64,000 bases of DNA from Streptomyces sp. ITFR-21 (GTDB lineage Bacteria; Actinomycetota; Actinomycetes; Streptomycetales; Streptomycetaceae), in NCBI RefSeq assembly GCF_031844685.1, contig NZ_CP134605.1:1769501-1833500 (forward strand), in the 5' to 3' direction. Of the stretch, positions 45,453-56,389 are shown piece after piece. A model generated the notes under the pieces. The model saw only the letters and a program-made list of their open reading frames with translations. It was not told the DNA's origin and did no database searches. The translations under genes and the position numbers were made by a program. Numbering within the stretch: position 1 is the stretch's first letter; each line of letters opens with the position of its first letter.

Positions 45453-45998
45453 CTAGCCGAAGGACGTCGGCACCCAGAAGCGGAGTTTGCCGCCGTGTTC
45501 GTCCTCGAAGACCCCGCCGCACGCCTGGATGACCTTGCGGGAGGCGGTGTTGCCGGTGTCGCAGGTGAGCAGCGCCGGGTCGATGCCGAGTGCGGCGGCG
45601 TAGGGCAGGGCGGCGCGGAGCATGGCGGTGGCGTGCCCGCGGCGCCGGGCCGAGGGCCGCATGTCGTAGCCGATGTGGCCGCCGAACTCGCGCAGGAAGG
45701 TGGTCAAAGTGTGCCGTACCGCAATTCGGCCGAGGAACTCCTCACCCTCGGTCCACCACAGGTTGGTGCACCGCACGAACCCCGCGGGCCGGTGCCCCTT
45801 GGCCGACGCCTCGGCGCGCTGCTCGGCGACGTACTCGGCGAAGACCGCCGGGTCGTGCCAGCGGCGCGACCAGATCCGCAGGTCGCGCCCGACGATCGAG
45901 TTGTCCGCCGCGGTCCCCCGCCCGTCGGCGGTGAACTCGGCCATGGCGGCGAGGAAGGAGTGGTGGACGAGCACGTCCGGCGCGATGAGCTGCGGCAC
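45453..45998 (-). CDS. GNAT family N-acetyltransferase
   Basis: A 181-residue protein with the GNAT acetyl-CoA-binding motif A in IGYDMRPSARRRGHATAMLR (R/Q-x-x-G-x-A type), followed by LLTCDTGNTASRKVIQACGG, the usual asparagine and serine-lysine positions of motif B. The opening, APDVLVHHSFLAAMAEF, is typical of a large GNAT group of uncertain substrate. The start GTG 45998 was chosen over a longer arginine-rich frame; a ribosome binding site is not obvious. Substrate unknown. Confidence 0.88.
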   Translation of the reverse strand: MPQLIAPDVLVHHSFLAAMAEFTADGRGTAADNSIVGRDLRIWSRRWHDPAVFAEYVAEQRAEASAKGHRPAGFVRCTNLWWTEGEEFLGRIAVRHTLTTFLREFGGHIGYDMRPSARRRGHATAMLRAALPYAAALGIDPALLTCDTGNTASRKVIQACGGVFEDEHGGKLRFWVPTSFG

Positions 45999-46254
45999 CG
46001 CCTCAGTGTGCCGGGCCGCCGCCGCGCGGGGCCACCGCTTTGCCCGGCCCGATCGGCGCCGCCCGCCCGCGGGTCCGCCCGGTCCGCCGGGCGCGCTCCG
46101 CCCGCCGGCTTCCGTACCACGCCCCCGCCGGCCCCCGGGCGGCGCCCGCACGGGGCCCGGTGCCCGGCACGGCCGGGCCCCCGGCTCGGGTACCGTTGAG
46201 GGTCATCCTCTGCCGGGTCCCGACCGGGCCGCCCGAGAGTCCCCCCGCCCGCTG

Positions 46255-48195
<1,941 letters not shown>

Positions 48196-48208
48196 CCGGC
48201 GGGCGCAC

Positions 48209-48239
48209 GGCCCCCGGAAGCGGACGGCTTCCGGGGGCC
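48209..48239. terminator. Bidirectional hairpin between TIGR03960 and the secreted protein
   Basis: Perfect 12-bp arms GGCCCCCGGAAG (48209-48220) and CTTCCGGGGGCC (48228-48239) with a 7-base loop, lying between two convergent genes. Confidence 0.85.
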
Positions 48240-48260
48240 GGGGGTACGGGGCGCCGCGGG

Positions 48261-49952
48261 TTACGGGGTGACCGTCAGGGTCACCGGGCCGCCGGGGAGG
48301 GGCTGGGTGGCGGTGCCGTAGGGGTAGTCGTAGGCGGCGGTTCTGCGGGCCTGGTCCTGGAGGAGGACGCCGACGGTGTAGGTGCCGGGGGTGAAGTCCC
48401 AGGGGAGGGTGAAGTAGACGGTCAGGGGGCCGCTGAAGGTCAGCGGGAGGCCGCCGGAGGAGATCGGGACGAGGGTGCCGGCCGCGTCCTTGAGGACGAG
48501 GTCGTAGCCGTTGACACCCGCGGTGGAGGCGGCGACGTCCAGGGTGAGCGCGATCTGGGTGGCGTGGTCGTCCGCCGCCACGGTGGCCGGGGTGAGGGTG
48601 GCGGCGCCGTCCAGTGTCGGCGGGACGGTGTCGGGGGTGTTGGTGAGCGTCGCGCTCACCGGCGGGGCGCCGTAGGCGTCGCCGTAGACCGCCTGGTCGC
48701 CTTGGCCGTCGGTGACGACCAGTCCGCTCACGCCGCAGGAGAACAGGCCGGGCAGCGCCCGTACCGGCACCGACAGGGAGCCGTCCGCGGCGACGGTGGG
48801 CGTGGTGGACAGTTGCAGGCAGCCGGAGTTGGGGCTCCAGTCGGTGATCCGCACCGAACTGACGCCGTCCCGGGCGCCGTACGCGCGCAGCGTGAGCGCC
48901 GAGGTCTGGATGGTGCGCTGCCAGCTGTCGACCTGGCCGGGGGCGAAGGCGATGGAGTCGGCGCTCAGTACGGCGTTCGACGTGACGTGCACGGGCACCT
49001 CGGACAGCCCGGTGTACGCGTGGGTGGTCCCGGCGTTGCTGGTCAGGTCGACCTCGGTGACCGTCCAGTCTCCTTCCTCGGCGCCGGCCGGCAGCGGCAC
49101 GGTCACCCGGCAGCTCAGCAGCTGGTGCTGGAGCCAGTCGATGTAGCCGCAGCCCTGGTAGCCCTCGCTCCAGTCCCAGCCGATGGAGAAGCCGCCGGTG
49201 GCGGTCTGCCCGGACGGGCCGCGGACCGTGATCCGGCCGCTGTGGACGCCGGAGTAGCCCTCCTGGCTGTCCAGGGTGTAGCGCAGTGCGGCGCCCTGCT
49301 GGTCGGCGTACACGCTCGCCCCGGTGCCGGACAGCGCGACGGCGTCCAGGCTCGGGTATCCGCTGTCGGGGGTGGTGACGGCGGTGAAGGTGCGCGGGAA
49401 GGCCGACAGTCGGGGTGCCGTCAGGTCGGCGCTGCCGCCGGCCCCGTCGGAGCCGGTGAGTTCGGAGACGGCCCAGGTGGTGTGGCGGGTGGCGCCGTAC
49501 TGCGGTACGGCGACGGTCCATGTGTACGTGGTGGCCGCCGGGGTGCCGCCGGGCAGGGCGGCCACGCTGCCGTCGAGGGATCCGTCCGTGGAGTAGGACG
49601 CGGCGAGTTCGGTGCCGAGGTAGCCGCCGGTGGCCGTGGACAGCCGGCGCAGGTGGACCTCGCCGCCGAACCCGGAGGCGGCGGCGTTGGACGACCGCAT
49701 GGTCCAGCGGAGCGTGGCCGTGGCGCTGCCGGACCTGGCGTCCACCGTCCGCCGCTCGAACGACAGCGCCGTGACGGTCAGGCCGCCGCTCCCGGCGGCC
49801 GGTCGGCCGTGGCCGGCCGGTCCCGTGTGCCTGCCGTGCGCGGTCGGTCCCGCGGGTCCGCCGTGGCCGGCCGCCGCGGCGGGCAGTACGCCCGTCCAGC
49901 CGAGTGCCGCCACGACCGCCGCGATCACCAGGGATTTTCCGCTTCTTCTCAT
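48261..49952 (-). CDS. Secreted protein with Ig-like beta-domains, function unknown
   Basis: A 563-residue exported protein. The signal peptide is clear: MRRSGKS, hydrophobic VIAAVVAALGWTGV, and a cleavage site near AAAAG (about residue 28). A Gly/His/Pro spacer follows, then several beta-sandwich-like stretches (LTVTALSFERRTVDARSG, LSADSIAFAPGQVDSW, VPPTLDGAATLTPATV, GTYTVGVLLQDQARR), as in cell-wall or adhesin-type Ig domains. Pairs of Cys in C-x4-17 spacing (GCGYIDW, LLSCRV) suggest disulphides. No catalytic motif. The start is ATG 49952 with a G-run ribosome binding site. It is a lone gene, convergent with TIGR03960. Confidence 0.75.
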   Translation of the reverse strand: MRRSGKSLVIAAVVAALGWTGVLPAAAAGHGGPAGPTAHGRHTGPAGHGRPAAGSGGLTVTALSFERRTVDARSGSATATLRWTMRSSNAAASGFGGEVHLRRLSTATGGYLGTELAASYSTDGSLDGSVAALPGGTPAATTYTWTVAVPQYGATRHTTWAVSELTGSDGAGGSADLTAPRLSAFPRTFTAVTTPDSGYPSLDAVALSGTGASVYADQQGAALRYTLDSQEGYSGVHSGRITVRGPSGQTATGGFSIGWDWSEGYQGCGYIDWLQHQLLSCRVTVPLPAGAEEGDWTVTEVDLTSNAGTTHAYTGLSEVPVHVTSNAVLSADSIAFAPGQVDSWQRTIQTSALTLRAYGARDGVSSVRITDWSPNSGCLQLSTTPTVAADGSLSVPVRALPGLFSCGVSGLVVTDGQGDQAVYGDAYGAPPVSATLTNTPDTVPPTLDGAATLTPATVAADDHATQIALTLDVAASTAGVNGYDLVLKDAAGTLVPISSGGLPLTFSGPLTVYFTLPWDFTPGTYTVGVLLQDQARRTAAYDYPYGTATQPLPGGPVTLTVTP

Positions 49953-50293
49953 GGCCCCCCCGAGGAGATGCCGGCCCGCCCTGGTGGGCGCGCCGCGCCG
50001 GGTGACCATATCCCCGTGCCAAAGGCCCCGGCACACCGTTTTCCGGGGGCCCTTGGTGGGCTCCTGTTGAGCTCTGACTGAGCTCTGACTAGGCCCTGAC
50101 CTGACCCCGAGGCGTGCGGGAGTGCGCCCTGGGGACGGGGGACGACGGCCGGCGCGGGCGGGGGACGACGGCCAGCGCGGGCGCGGCGGGAATGGGGTGC
50201 CCCCGGTGCGGAGTTCCGGGGGCGCCGTTCGGGTGGTGCGGGACCGGCCGGCCGCGGCCGCGGCCGTTGCGGGTCGGCCGGTTCCGTGCCGGG
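49953..50293. other. Upstream region of the secreted protein, with short direct repeats
   Basis: No gene is seen in 341 bp. Direct repeats TGAGCTCTGAC (from 50069 and 50080, 11-base period) and a longer GGGGGACGACGGCC(G/A)GCGCGGGCG pair (from about 50136 and 50159) lie between this gene and the beta-helix remnant. Confidence 0.6.
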
Positions 50294-51835
50294 TTACGAG
50301 CCCGGGGTGCCGGTGATGGTGAAGCCGGAGCCGGGTTCGATGAGGACGCTGCCCTCGGCCGAGTTGGTCACGGTCACGTTTGTCAGCGTCGCGCTGCCGC
50401 GTGCGCCGCCCTGAGCCCGGATGCCCGCGCCGTTGTTGGACTTGTCGATCTTCACGTTGGTGACCGCGACGCCCGGCACGTTGCCGCCGCCGGTCTTGAA
50501 CTGGATGCCGTCGTAGGTGGAGTCGTAGATGTCGGTGTCCCGGATGGTGACGCCCGTGATGTCGCGGCTGGACGGGAACAGGGTGATCGCGCCGAACTTC
50601 TGCTGCTCGCCCCAGAAGACGCCGCCACCGCGGTAGATCCCGTTGTTGGCGATCAGGGTGGTGCCGGAGAAGGGCAGCGGGTCGTGGTCGGTGGCCAGCA
50701 TGACGGCCGGGTAGTTCATCGTGTCGTAGACGAGGTTGTTCTCGATCGTGTTGCCGTAGCCGCCGTAGACGGCCAGGGCGTTGGCCCGCCAGGGCAGTTG
50801 AATGGTGTTGTTGACGAAGTGGTTGTCGTAGCCGACGTCGACGGAGGTGTCCTTCACGTAGCGGTTGGCCCAGACCGCCAGCGAGTCGTCGCCCGTGGTG
50901 CGGAAGGAGGAGTTGCAGACCTTGGAATCGCGGGTGCCGTTGACGAGGTTGATGCCGTCGGCGTAGGTGTCGCGGATCCGCATTCCGCTGAACTCCAGCC
51001 CGTCGGCCGGTCCCCACAGGGCGGGGATGTTGTCGTAGTCGCGGCCGACCCGGACGGCGACGTTGGCGTGCTCGATCCGCACGTTGCTGATCTTGGTGTG
51101 CTGGCCGAACCGGCCGTTGAGGCCCACGCCGCCCTCGGCGTTGCCGTCGCCGCCGCGGATCCGGCCGGAGCCGAAGACGGCGATGTCGGAGATCTGGGTG
51201 TTGTCGTCGATGTCGAAGCCGAAGTTGCCCTCGTGCGGGTGGTTGATGCCGCCCACCGCGTTCTGCGGCTCGGTCAGCGTGTAGAGCTGCGAGTACCACA
51301 TGCCGGCGCCGCGGATCGTGACGTTGCTGATGCCCACCTGGTTGTGCTGGCCCCGGTTGAGCGGGTCGTCGGTGAGGATCTTCTTCTCCTGCCGCCACTG
51401 GCCCGGCGGGATCCACACGCAGGCGATGACGCCGTTCTGGTCGTCGGTCACCGCCCGCTGGATGGCGGCGGTGTCCTCGATGCCGTCGTCGGGCACGGCG
51501 CCGTAGGCGGTGATCGAGGTGCACTCGGCGGGCTTGGCCGCCGGGGGCGCCACCTGCTCCAGGTCGATCAGGTCGATGATGTAGAAGGCGGCCGTGTCAC
51601 CGGCGTCACGTTGCAGGCGGAACTTGCTGCCGGCCGGATACGTCGTCGACAGCAGCGCGTTGGACTTGTCGAACAGCCGCCGCGCGTCGGTCTGGGGGGG
51701 TGTTGGTGAGGGCCTCGGGGCCGTCGGTGTTGCCGTACAGCCAGCTGTGCCGGGAGGAGAGGGTCAGCTTGCGGACAAAAATGTTGTTGACGTAGAGGCT
51801 GATGGTGGCGTCGATGCCGCCGCCGCTCAGGGCGT
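50294..51835 (-). pseudogene. Secreted beta-helix glycanase (pectate-lyase-3/mycodextranase-like), 5'-truncated and frameshifted
   Basis: The main frame (to about 51693) opens YIIDLIDLEQVA, then AAKPAECTSITAYGAVPDDG (pectate-lyase-3-type start) and the parallel beta-helix ladder with repeated NxT/xIxN patterns (NNTIQLPWRANALAVYGGYG, YNGIQF-like YDGIQFKTGGG). A preceding carbohydrate-binding-like part (IDATISLYVNNIFVRKLTLS, SRHSWLYG) is in another frame: a run of seven Cs (minus strand; plus 51694-51700) shifts the frame, and six would restore it. No signal peptide is left; the 5' end is joined to a CYTH gene fragment. The substrate of the family is a polysaccharide such as an alpha-glucan. 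Confidence 0.75.
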
Positions 51836-52178
51836 CCAGCGGACGGCCCCTGACCAGCGCCGCGACCTCGGACCGCAGCTCCGCCGACGGCATGCCGGTG
51901 CCGGTGCCGAGCGGGACGTGCACCTCGGTGCGGGTGTCGGCGCGGGCGGTGGGGAGCTTGAGGTGCCAGCCCGCGTCCTGCCCGCCGGTACGCCGCCGCA
52001 GGGTCGTCCGGTGGGCGGCCAGTGCCAGGCCCGGCGTGTCGTGGTAGACCGCGTCGAGCCGGCCGGGATCCGGGCGCCGCACCTCGGCGACGCCGGGCAC
52101 CCCGGCCAGCTCGGGCGCCGCCTGCCCGGCGGTGGTCTCGTACGTGCGTTCGGTCTCAGCCAGCCGTACACCCGTCAA
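51836..52178 (-). pseudogene. CYTH-domain protein fragment fused to the glycanase remnant
   Basis: About 115 residues of a CYTH domain (triphosphate tunnel fold): VRLAETERTYETTAGQAAPE, then RLDAVYHDTPGLALAAHRTTLR, RRRTGG and GWHLKLPTARADTRTEVHVP. It keeps the EeE-type start (ETERTYE) and the YHDT step, but the rest of the domain and any CHAD domain are missing; after VRGRPL the frame turns into the beta-helix protein's N-terminal region (SGGGIDATISLYVN). The start is a TTG at 52178. Deletion between two same-strand genes explains the chimera. Confidence 0.7.
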
Positions 52179-52293
52179 GGGACCGTAAGCGCAGGCCGGG
52201 CCGGGAGCAATGGCGGCGGCCCGGACCGCCGGTCAACCGGGTGCGGTCCGGGCCGCGGACCGGCACGGGATCCGGTACGCGATCCGGTCGGCC

Positions 52294-53490
52294 CTACGCC
52301 GACATCGACCGTTTCATCTTCACCGACTGCAGCAGCCCTATGGCGATGAAGTTCGCGAACATCGACGACCCGCCGTAGGAGACGAACGGCAGGGGGATAC
52401 CGGCCACCGGCATGATCCCCAGCGTCATCCCGATGTTCTCGAAGGACTGGAACGAGAACCACGCCACGATGCCGGCCGCCACGATCGTGCCGTACAGGTC
52501 GGTGGCGTTGCGGGCGATCGAGCAGGCCCGCCACAGGATGACGCCGATCAGGCCGACGATGACGACCGCGCCGACGAAGCCCAGCTCCTCGCCGGCCACC
52601 GAGAAGACGAAGTCGGTCTGCTGCTCGGGCACGAACTGGCCGGTGGTCTGGCTGCCGTGGAACAGGCCCTTGCCCAGCAGCCCGCCGGAGCCGATGGCGA
52701 TCCGGGCCTGGCTGGTGTTGTAGCCGACCCCGGCCGGGTCGAGCGCGGGGTTGGCGAACGCCGCGAACCGGTCGATCTGGTACTTGTCCAGGATGCCGAG
52801 CTGCCAGACCAGCAGCGCCCCGGCGATGCCGGTGGCGATCAGGCCGAACACCCAGCGGGCGGACGCGCCGGAGGCCAGCAGCACGCCGAGCACGATCGCG
52901 GCCAGCACCATCACCGAGCCGAGGTCCGGCATCATCATGATGATCGCCACCGGCAGCGCGACCAGGCCCAGCGACTGGAGCACCGTGCGGTGGTCGGGAT
53001 GCAGTTTGTCGCCCGCGTCGACCCGGGCGGACAGCACCATGGCCATACCGATGATGATGGCGACCTTGACGAACTCCGACGGCTGGATCGAGAAGCCGCC
53101 GCCGATGACGATCCAGGAGTGGGCGCCGTTGACGGTCGAGCCCAGCGGGCTCAGCACCGCGAGGATGCCCAGGACCGACAGGACGTAGAAGAACGGCACG
53201 ATGGTCCGCATGCGGTGGTGGCCTATGGCCATCGCACCGATGGCCAGGCCCAGGCCGATGCCGGCGTTCATCACATGGCGGATCAGAAAGTAGTACTGGT
53301 CGCCGTGGGTGAGGTTGGTCCGGTTCCGGGTCGCCGAGTAGACCAGCAGCGTGCCGATGCCGCACAGCACGAAGGTGGACAGCAGCAGCACCCAGTCCAT
53401 CCGGCGGACCACCGAGTCCCGCGCGAAGAGCTTGGCGAGGGTGGACTTCTCCGGGCTGAACCGGCGGACCGCGTAGGTGTTGACGCTCAT
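52294..53490 (-). CDS. rodA: Rod-shape SEDS peptidoglycan polymerase RodA
   Basis: RodA polymerises lipid II glycan with PBP2 in the rod complex. The 398-residue protein has about ten transmembrane helices, the NPALDPAGVGYNTSQARIAIG region, LFHGSQTTGQFVPEQQTDFVF with the conserved Glu/Gln/Asp and the C-terminal VAGIPLPFVSYGGSSMFAN of the SEDS family. Its stop end lies near the CYTH fragment; its start ATG overlaps mrdA (ATGA). In Streptomyces this gene is sometimes called sfr and supports spore-wall synthesis. Confidence 0.96.
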   Translation of the reverse strand: MSVNTYAVRRFSPEKSTLAKLFARDSVVRRMDWVLLLSTFVLCGIGTLLVYSATRNRTNLTHGDQYYFLIRHVMNAGIGLGLAIGAMAIGHHRMRTIVPFFYVLSVLGILAVLSPLGSTVNGAHSWIVIGGGFSIQPSEFVKVAIIIGMAMVLSARVDAGDKLHPDHRTVLQSLGLVALPVAIIMMMPDLGSVMVLAAIVLGVLLASGASARWVFGLIATGIAGALLVWQLGILDKYQIDRFAAFANPALDPAGVGYNTSQARIAIGSGGLLGKGLFHGSQTTGQFVPEQQTDFVFSVAGEELGFVGAVVIVGLIGVILWRACSIARNATDLYGTIVAAGIVAWFSFQSFENIGMTLGIMPVAGIPLPFVSYGGSSMFANFIAIGLLQSVKMKRSMSA

Positions 53491-55721
53491 GTCCGGGACT
53501 TCCTGCCGTACAGCAGCCGTTCGGCGCGGGTCGGGGCGAGAGCGGCGGGCACCGGCCCCGGGCCGTCCGCGGTGCGCGGCCCGTCCCCGGCGGTCAGCAC
53601 CGCGTCCGAGGCGCCGACGACGTAGGACGCCTGCTGGACCACTCCGCCGTCCGGGGAGATCCGCGGCAGCGCGGTCACCGGCCTGGGCATGATGCCCTTG
53701 CTCGAATCGATCGCCGTGCCGTCCTTCTGGATGCCGTACATCGCCTCGTAGATCCGGCGGACCGCGGTACCGGCGCCGCCGGAACCCGTGCCGGCCTGCG
53801 AGATCGTCATCACGATCGTGTAGTCCTTGGTGTACGTGGTCAGCCAGGAGGTGGTCTGCTTGCCGGAGACCTCGGCGGTACCGGTCTTGGCGTGCAGGGT
53901 GATCTTGTCCTGCGGCCAGTTGAGGAACTTCCAGTTGGCCGTACCACCGGTGATCACGCCCGCGGTGGCCTCGTCGATGTCCTTGATCGTCTGCGCGCTG
54001 TCCGGCAGCCTGCCGACCGCCTTCGGCCTGATCGGCGTGACGGTCCTGCCGTCGGGGCTCACCACGGCCTTCCCTATGGTCGGCTGGTAGAGGGTGCCGC
54101 CGTTGCCGAGCGCCGCGTAGATCCGGGCCATCTGGATCGGGGTGACCAGCGTGTCGCCCTGGCCGATCGCGTAGTTGACCGAGTCACCGGCCCGCAGCAC
54201 GTAGCCGTCGGTGCAGTTCTCCCGGGCGATCTCGGTGGCCAGGTCGTGCTTCTTGCTGGTCTTCTTGACCTTGCACCAGTAGTCCTTGTTGGCGTCGAAG
54301 TAGTCCTGCTTCCACTGCCGGTCCGGCACCCGGCCGGTGACCTCGCCGGGCAGGTCCACGTCGGTCTTGGCGCCGAGGCCGAACTGGTGGGCGGTCTTGT
54401 AGAACCAGTCCTTGGGATGCTGGGGGTCGGTGCCCCCGTCCTTCTGCCACTCCTGGTACGCGATGCCGTAGAAGACGGTGTCGCAGGAGACCTCCAGCGC
54501 CCGGCCGAGGGAGATGTCGCCGAAGCTCTCGCCCTCGAAGTTCTTGAAGAGCTGGTCGCCGATGGTCATCGACGCGGTGCAGGGATAGCCGCCGTCCATC
54601 GGGTAGCCGGCGTTGACGGCCGCCGAGGTGGACACCACCTTGAAGGTCGAGCCGGGGGCGGACTGGCCCTGGATCGCCCGGTTCAGCAGCGGGTAGTTGG
54701 ACGTGGTGTCGGTCAGCTGCTTGTAGTCCTTCGCGGAGATGCCGCCGACCCAGGCGTTCGGGTCGTACGTCGGCGCGCTCGCCATGGCGATGATCCGGCC
54801 GGTGTGGTTGTCCATCACCACGGCCGCGCCGGAGTCGGCCTTGTAGTTCTCGTGGGTGATGGTGTCGTAGGTCTTGCGGGCCTCCTTCATCGCGTCGTCG
54901 AGCTGCCGCTCGGTGACCGCCTGGACCTTGGCGTCGATGCTGGTGACCAGGGTGTCGCCGGGAACGGCCGGGGTGTCGCCGGCCTTGCCGATGACCCGGC
55001 CGCGGTTGTCCACCTCGTAGCGGGTGACCCCGGCCTTGCCGCGCAGCTGGGTGTCGTACGAGCGCTCCAGCCCGGAGCGGCCGATCTGGTCCGAGCGCAG
55101 CAGCGGGGCGGCGGTCTTCTCCGATGCGGTCAGCTCGTCGTCGGTGACCGGCGAGAGGTAGCCGAGCACCTGCGCGGTGTTGGCCTTGTCCGGGGACGGG
55201 TAGCGGCGTACGGCGGTGGGTTCGGCGGTGATGCCGGGGAAGGACTCGCGCCGCTCCATGATCTGCAGGGCCTGCTGGGTGGTGGCCTCGTCGGTGATCG
55301 GGATCGGCTGGTACGGCGAGCCGTTCCAACAGGGCTGCGGGGTCTGCGCGTCGCACAGCCGCACCTTGTCGGTCACGTCCTCGGGGGCCATGCCGAGCAC
55401 TCCGGCGAGCCGGGTCAGCACGGCCTTGCCGTCGTCGCTCTGCTTGAGCAGGTCGGTACGGCTGGCGGAGACCACCAGGCGGGTCTCGTTGTCGGCGAGC
55501 GGCACCCCGTGGTCGTCGAGGATCGCGCCGCGCACGGCGGGCGTGACGACCTGCTGGATGTGGTTGCTCGCGGCCTTCTCGTCGTACTCCTGGCCGTTGC
55601 GGATCTGCAGGTACCACAGCCGGCCGCCGAGGGTGAGCAGCAGCGACAGGGTGAGGATCTGCAGGATGACCAGGCGGATGGTGACCCGGGTGGTCCTGCC
55701 GGTGTCGGGAATGTTGCTCAC
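53487..55721 (-). CDS. mrdA: Penicillin-binding protein 2 (class B transpeptidase)
   Basis: A 744-residue bPBP: short cytoplasmic start, one transmembrane helix (VILQILTLSLLLTLGGRLWYL), a dimerisation/pedestal region, then the transpeptidase with SxxK in SAPGSTFKVVS (near residue 355), SxN in the SVNYAIGQGD stretch and KTG in LHAKTGTAEVSGK. It crosslinks strands made by RodA in the rod complex. A GTG start at 55721; the stop overlaps rodA by 4 bases. A disordered, Ala/Pro-rich tail follows the catalytic domain. Confidence 0.97.
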   Translation of the reverse strand: MSNIPDTGRTTRVTIRLVILQILTLSLLLTLGGRLWYLQIRNGQEYDEKAASNHIQQVVTPAVRGAILDDHGVPLADNETRLVVSASRTDLLKQSDDGKAVLTRLAGVLGMAPEDVTDKVRLCDAQTPQPCWNGSPYQPIPITDEATTQQALQIMERRESFPGITAEPTAVRRYPSPDKANTAQVLGYLSPVTDDELTASEKTAAPLLRSDQIGRSGLERSYDTQLRGKAGVTRYEVDNRGRVIGKAGDTPAVPGDTLVTSIDAKVQAVTERQLDDAMKEARKTYDTITHENYKADSGAAVVMDNHTGRIIAMASAPTYDPNAWVGGISAKDYKQLTDTTSNYPLLNRAIQGQSAPGSTFKVVSTSAAVNAGYPMDGGYPCTASMTIGDQLFKNFEGESFGDISLGRALEVSCDTVFYGIAYQEWQKDGGTDPQHPKDWFYKTAHQFGLGAKTDVDLPGEVTGRVPDRQWKQDYFDANKDYWCKVKKTSKKHDLATEIARENCTDGYVLRAGDSVNYAIGQGDTLVTPIQMARIYAALGNGGTLYQPTIGKAVVSPDGRTVTPIRPKAVGRLPDSAQTIKDIDEATAGVITGGTANWKFLNWPQDKITLHAKTGTAEVSGKQTTSWLTTYTKDYTIVMTISQAGTGSGGAGTAVRRIYEAMYGIQKDGTAIDSSKGIMPRPVTALPRISPDGGVVQQASYVVGASDAVLTAGDGPRTADGPGPVPAALAPTRAERLLYGRKSRT

Positions 55722-55722
55722 G

Positions 55723-56385
55723 TCAGCGTCGCGCTCCCCTGGCCGGCGAATTGACCTTCACCATCCGGCCGACCCGGCCGAACCGGCCGCGCTGCGAGCC
55801 TGGTCCGACCCTGATCGCGCGCGTCCGGCCGCGACCGCCGCCCAGACCGCCGAAGCCGCCGACCGGGTCCTCGGCGAGCGGGTCGTTGTCGAACCGGCGG
55901 GCCAGTGCCATCACCAGCGGGACGGCGAAGGGCGCGAGCAGCAGGTCGTACAGCGTGGCGGTGAACACCAGCTTGGCCAGGCCGACATGGGCGCCCGCCT
56001 GGTCGCCGACGAGACCGCCGACGCCCGCGTAGAGCAGCGTGGTGCCGATCGCGGCGCCGACCACGACCATCATCGGCCCGGCGGCGGTGCGCAGTTGGCC
56101 GCTCTCCGGTCTGGCGAGGCCGGCCAGGTAGCCGATCACGCACAGCACCAGGGCGTAGCGGCCGACCGCGTGGTCGGCCGGTGGCGCGATGTCGGCGAGC
56201 AGCCCGGCGAAGAAGCCGACCAGGGAACCGCCGACATGGCCGTAGGTGAGGGCCAGGCCGAGCACGGTCAGCAGCAGCAGGTCGGGTACCGCGCCCGGCA
56301 GGTGCAGCCGGGCCAGCACGCTGACCTGGGCGACCATGGCGATGACCACCAGGACGGTGGAGAGCACAATCCGTTTGAGACGCAT
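55723..56385 (-). CDS. mreD: Rod-shape-determining protein MreD
   Basis: A 220-residue integral membrane protein with five or six helices (VLSTVLVVIAMVAQVSVL, LLLLTVLGLALTYG, GRYALVLCVIGYLAGL, MMVVVGAAIGTTLLY, LYDLLLAPFAVPLVMALA), the pattern of MreD. MreD links MreC with the RodA/PBP2 pair. A basic tail (RGRFGRVGRMVKVNS) follows. Stop 55723, two bases from the mrdA start. Confidence 0.93.
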   Translation of the reverse strand: MRLKRIVLSTVLVVIAMVAQVSVLARLHLPGAVPDLLLLTVLGLALTYGHVGGSLVGFFAGLLADIAPPADHAVGRYALVLCVIGYLAGLARPESGQLRTAAGPMMVVVGAAIGTTLLYAGVGGLVGDQAGAHVGLAKLVFTATLYDLLLAPFAVPLVMALARRFDNDPLAEDPVGGFGGLGGGRGRTRAIRVGPGSQRGRFGRVGRMVKVNSPARGARR

Positions 56386-56389
56386 GGGG

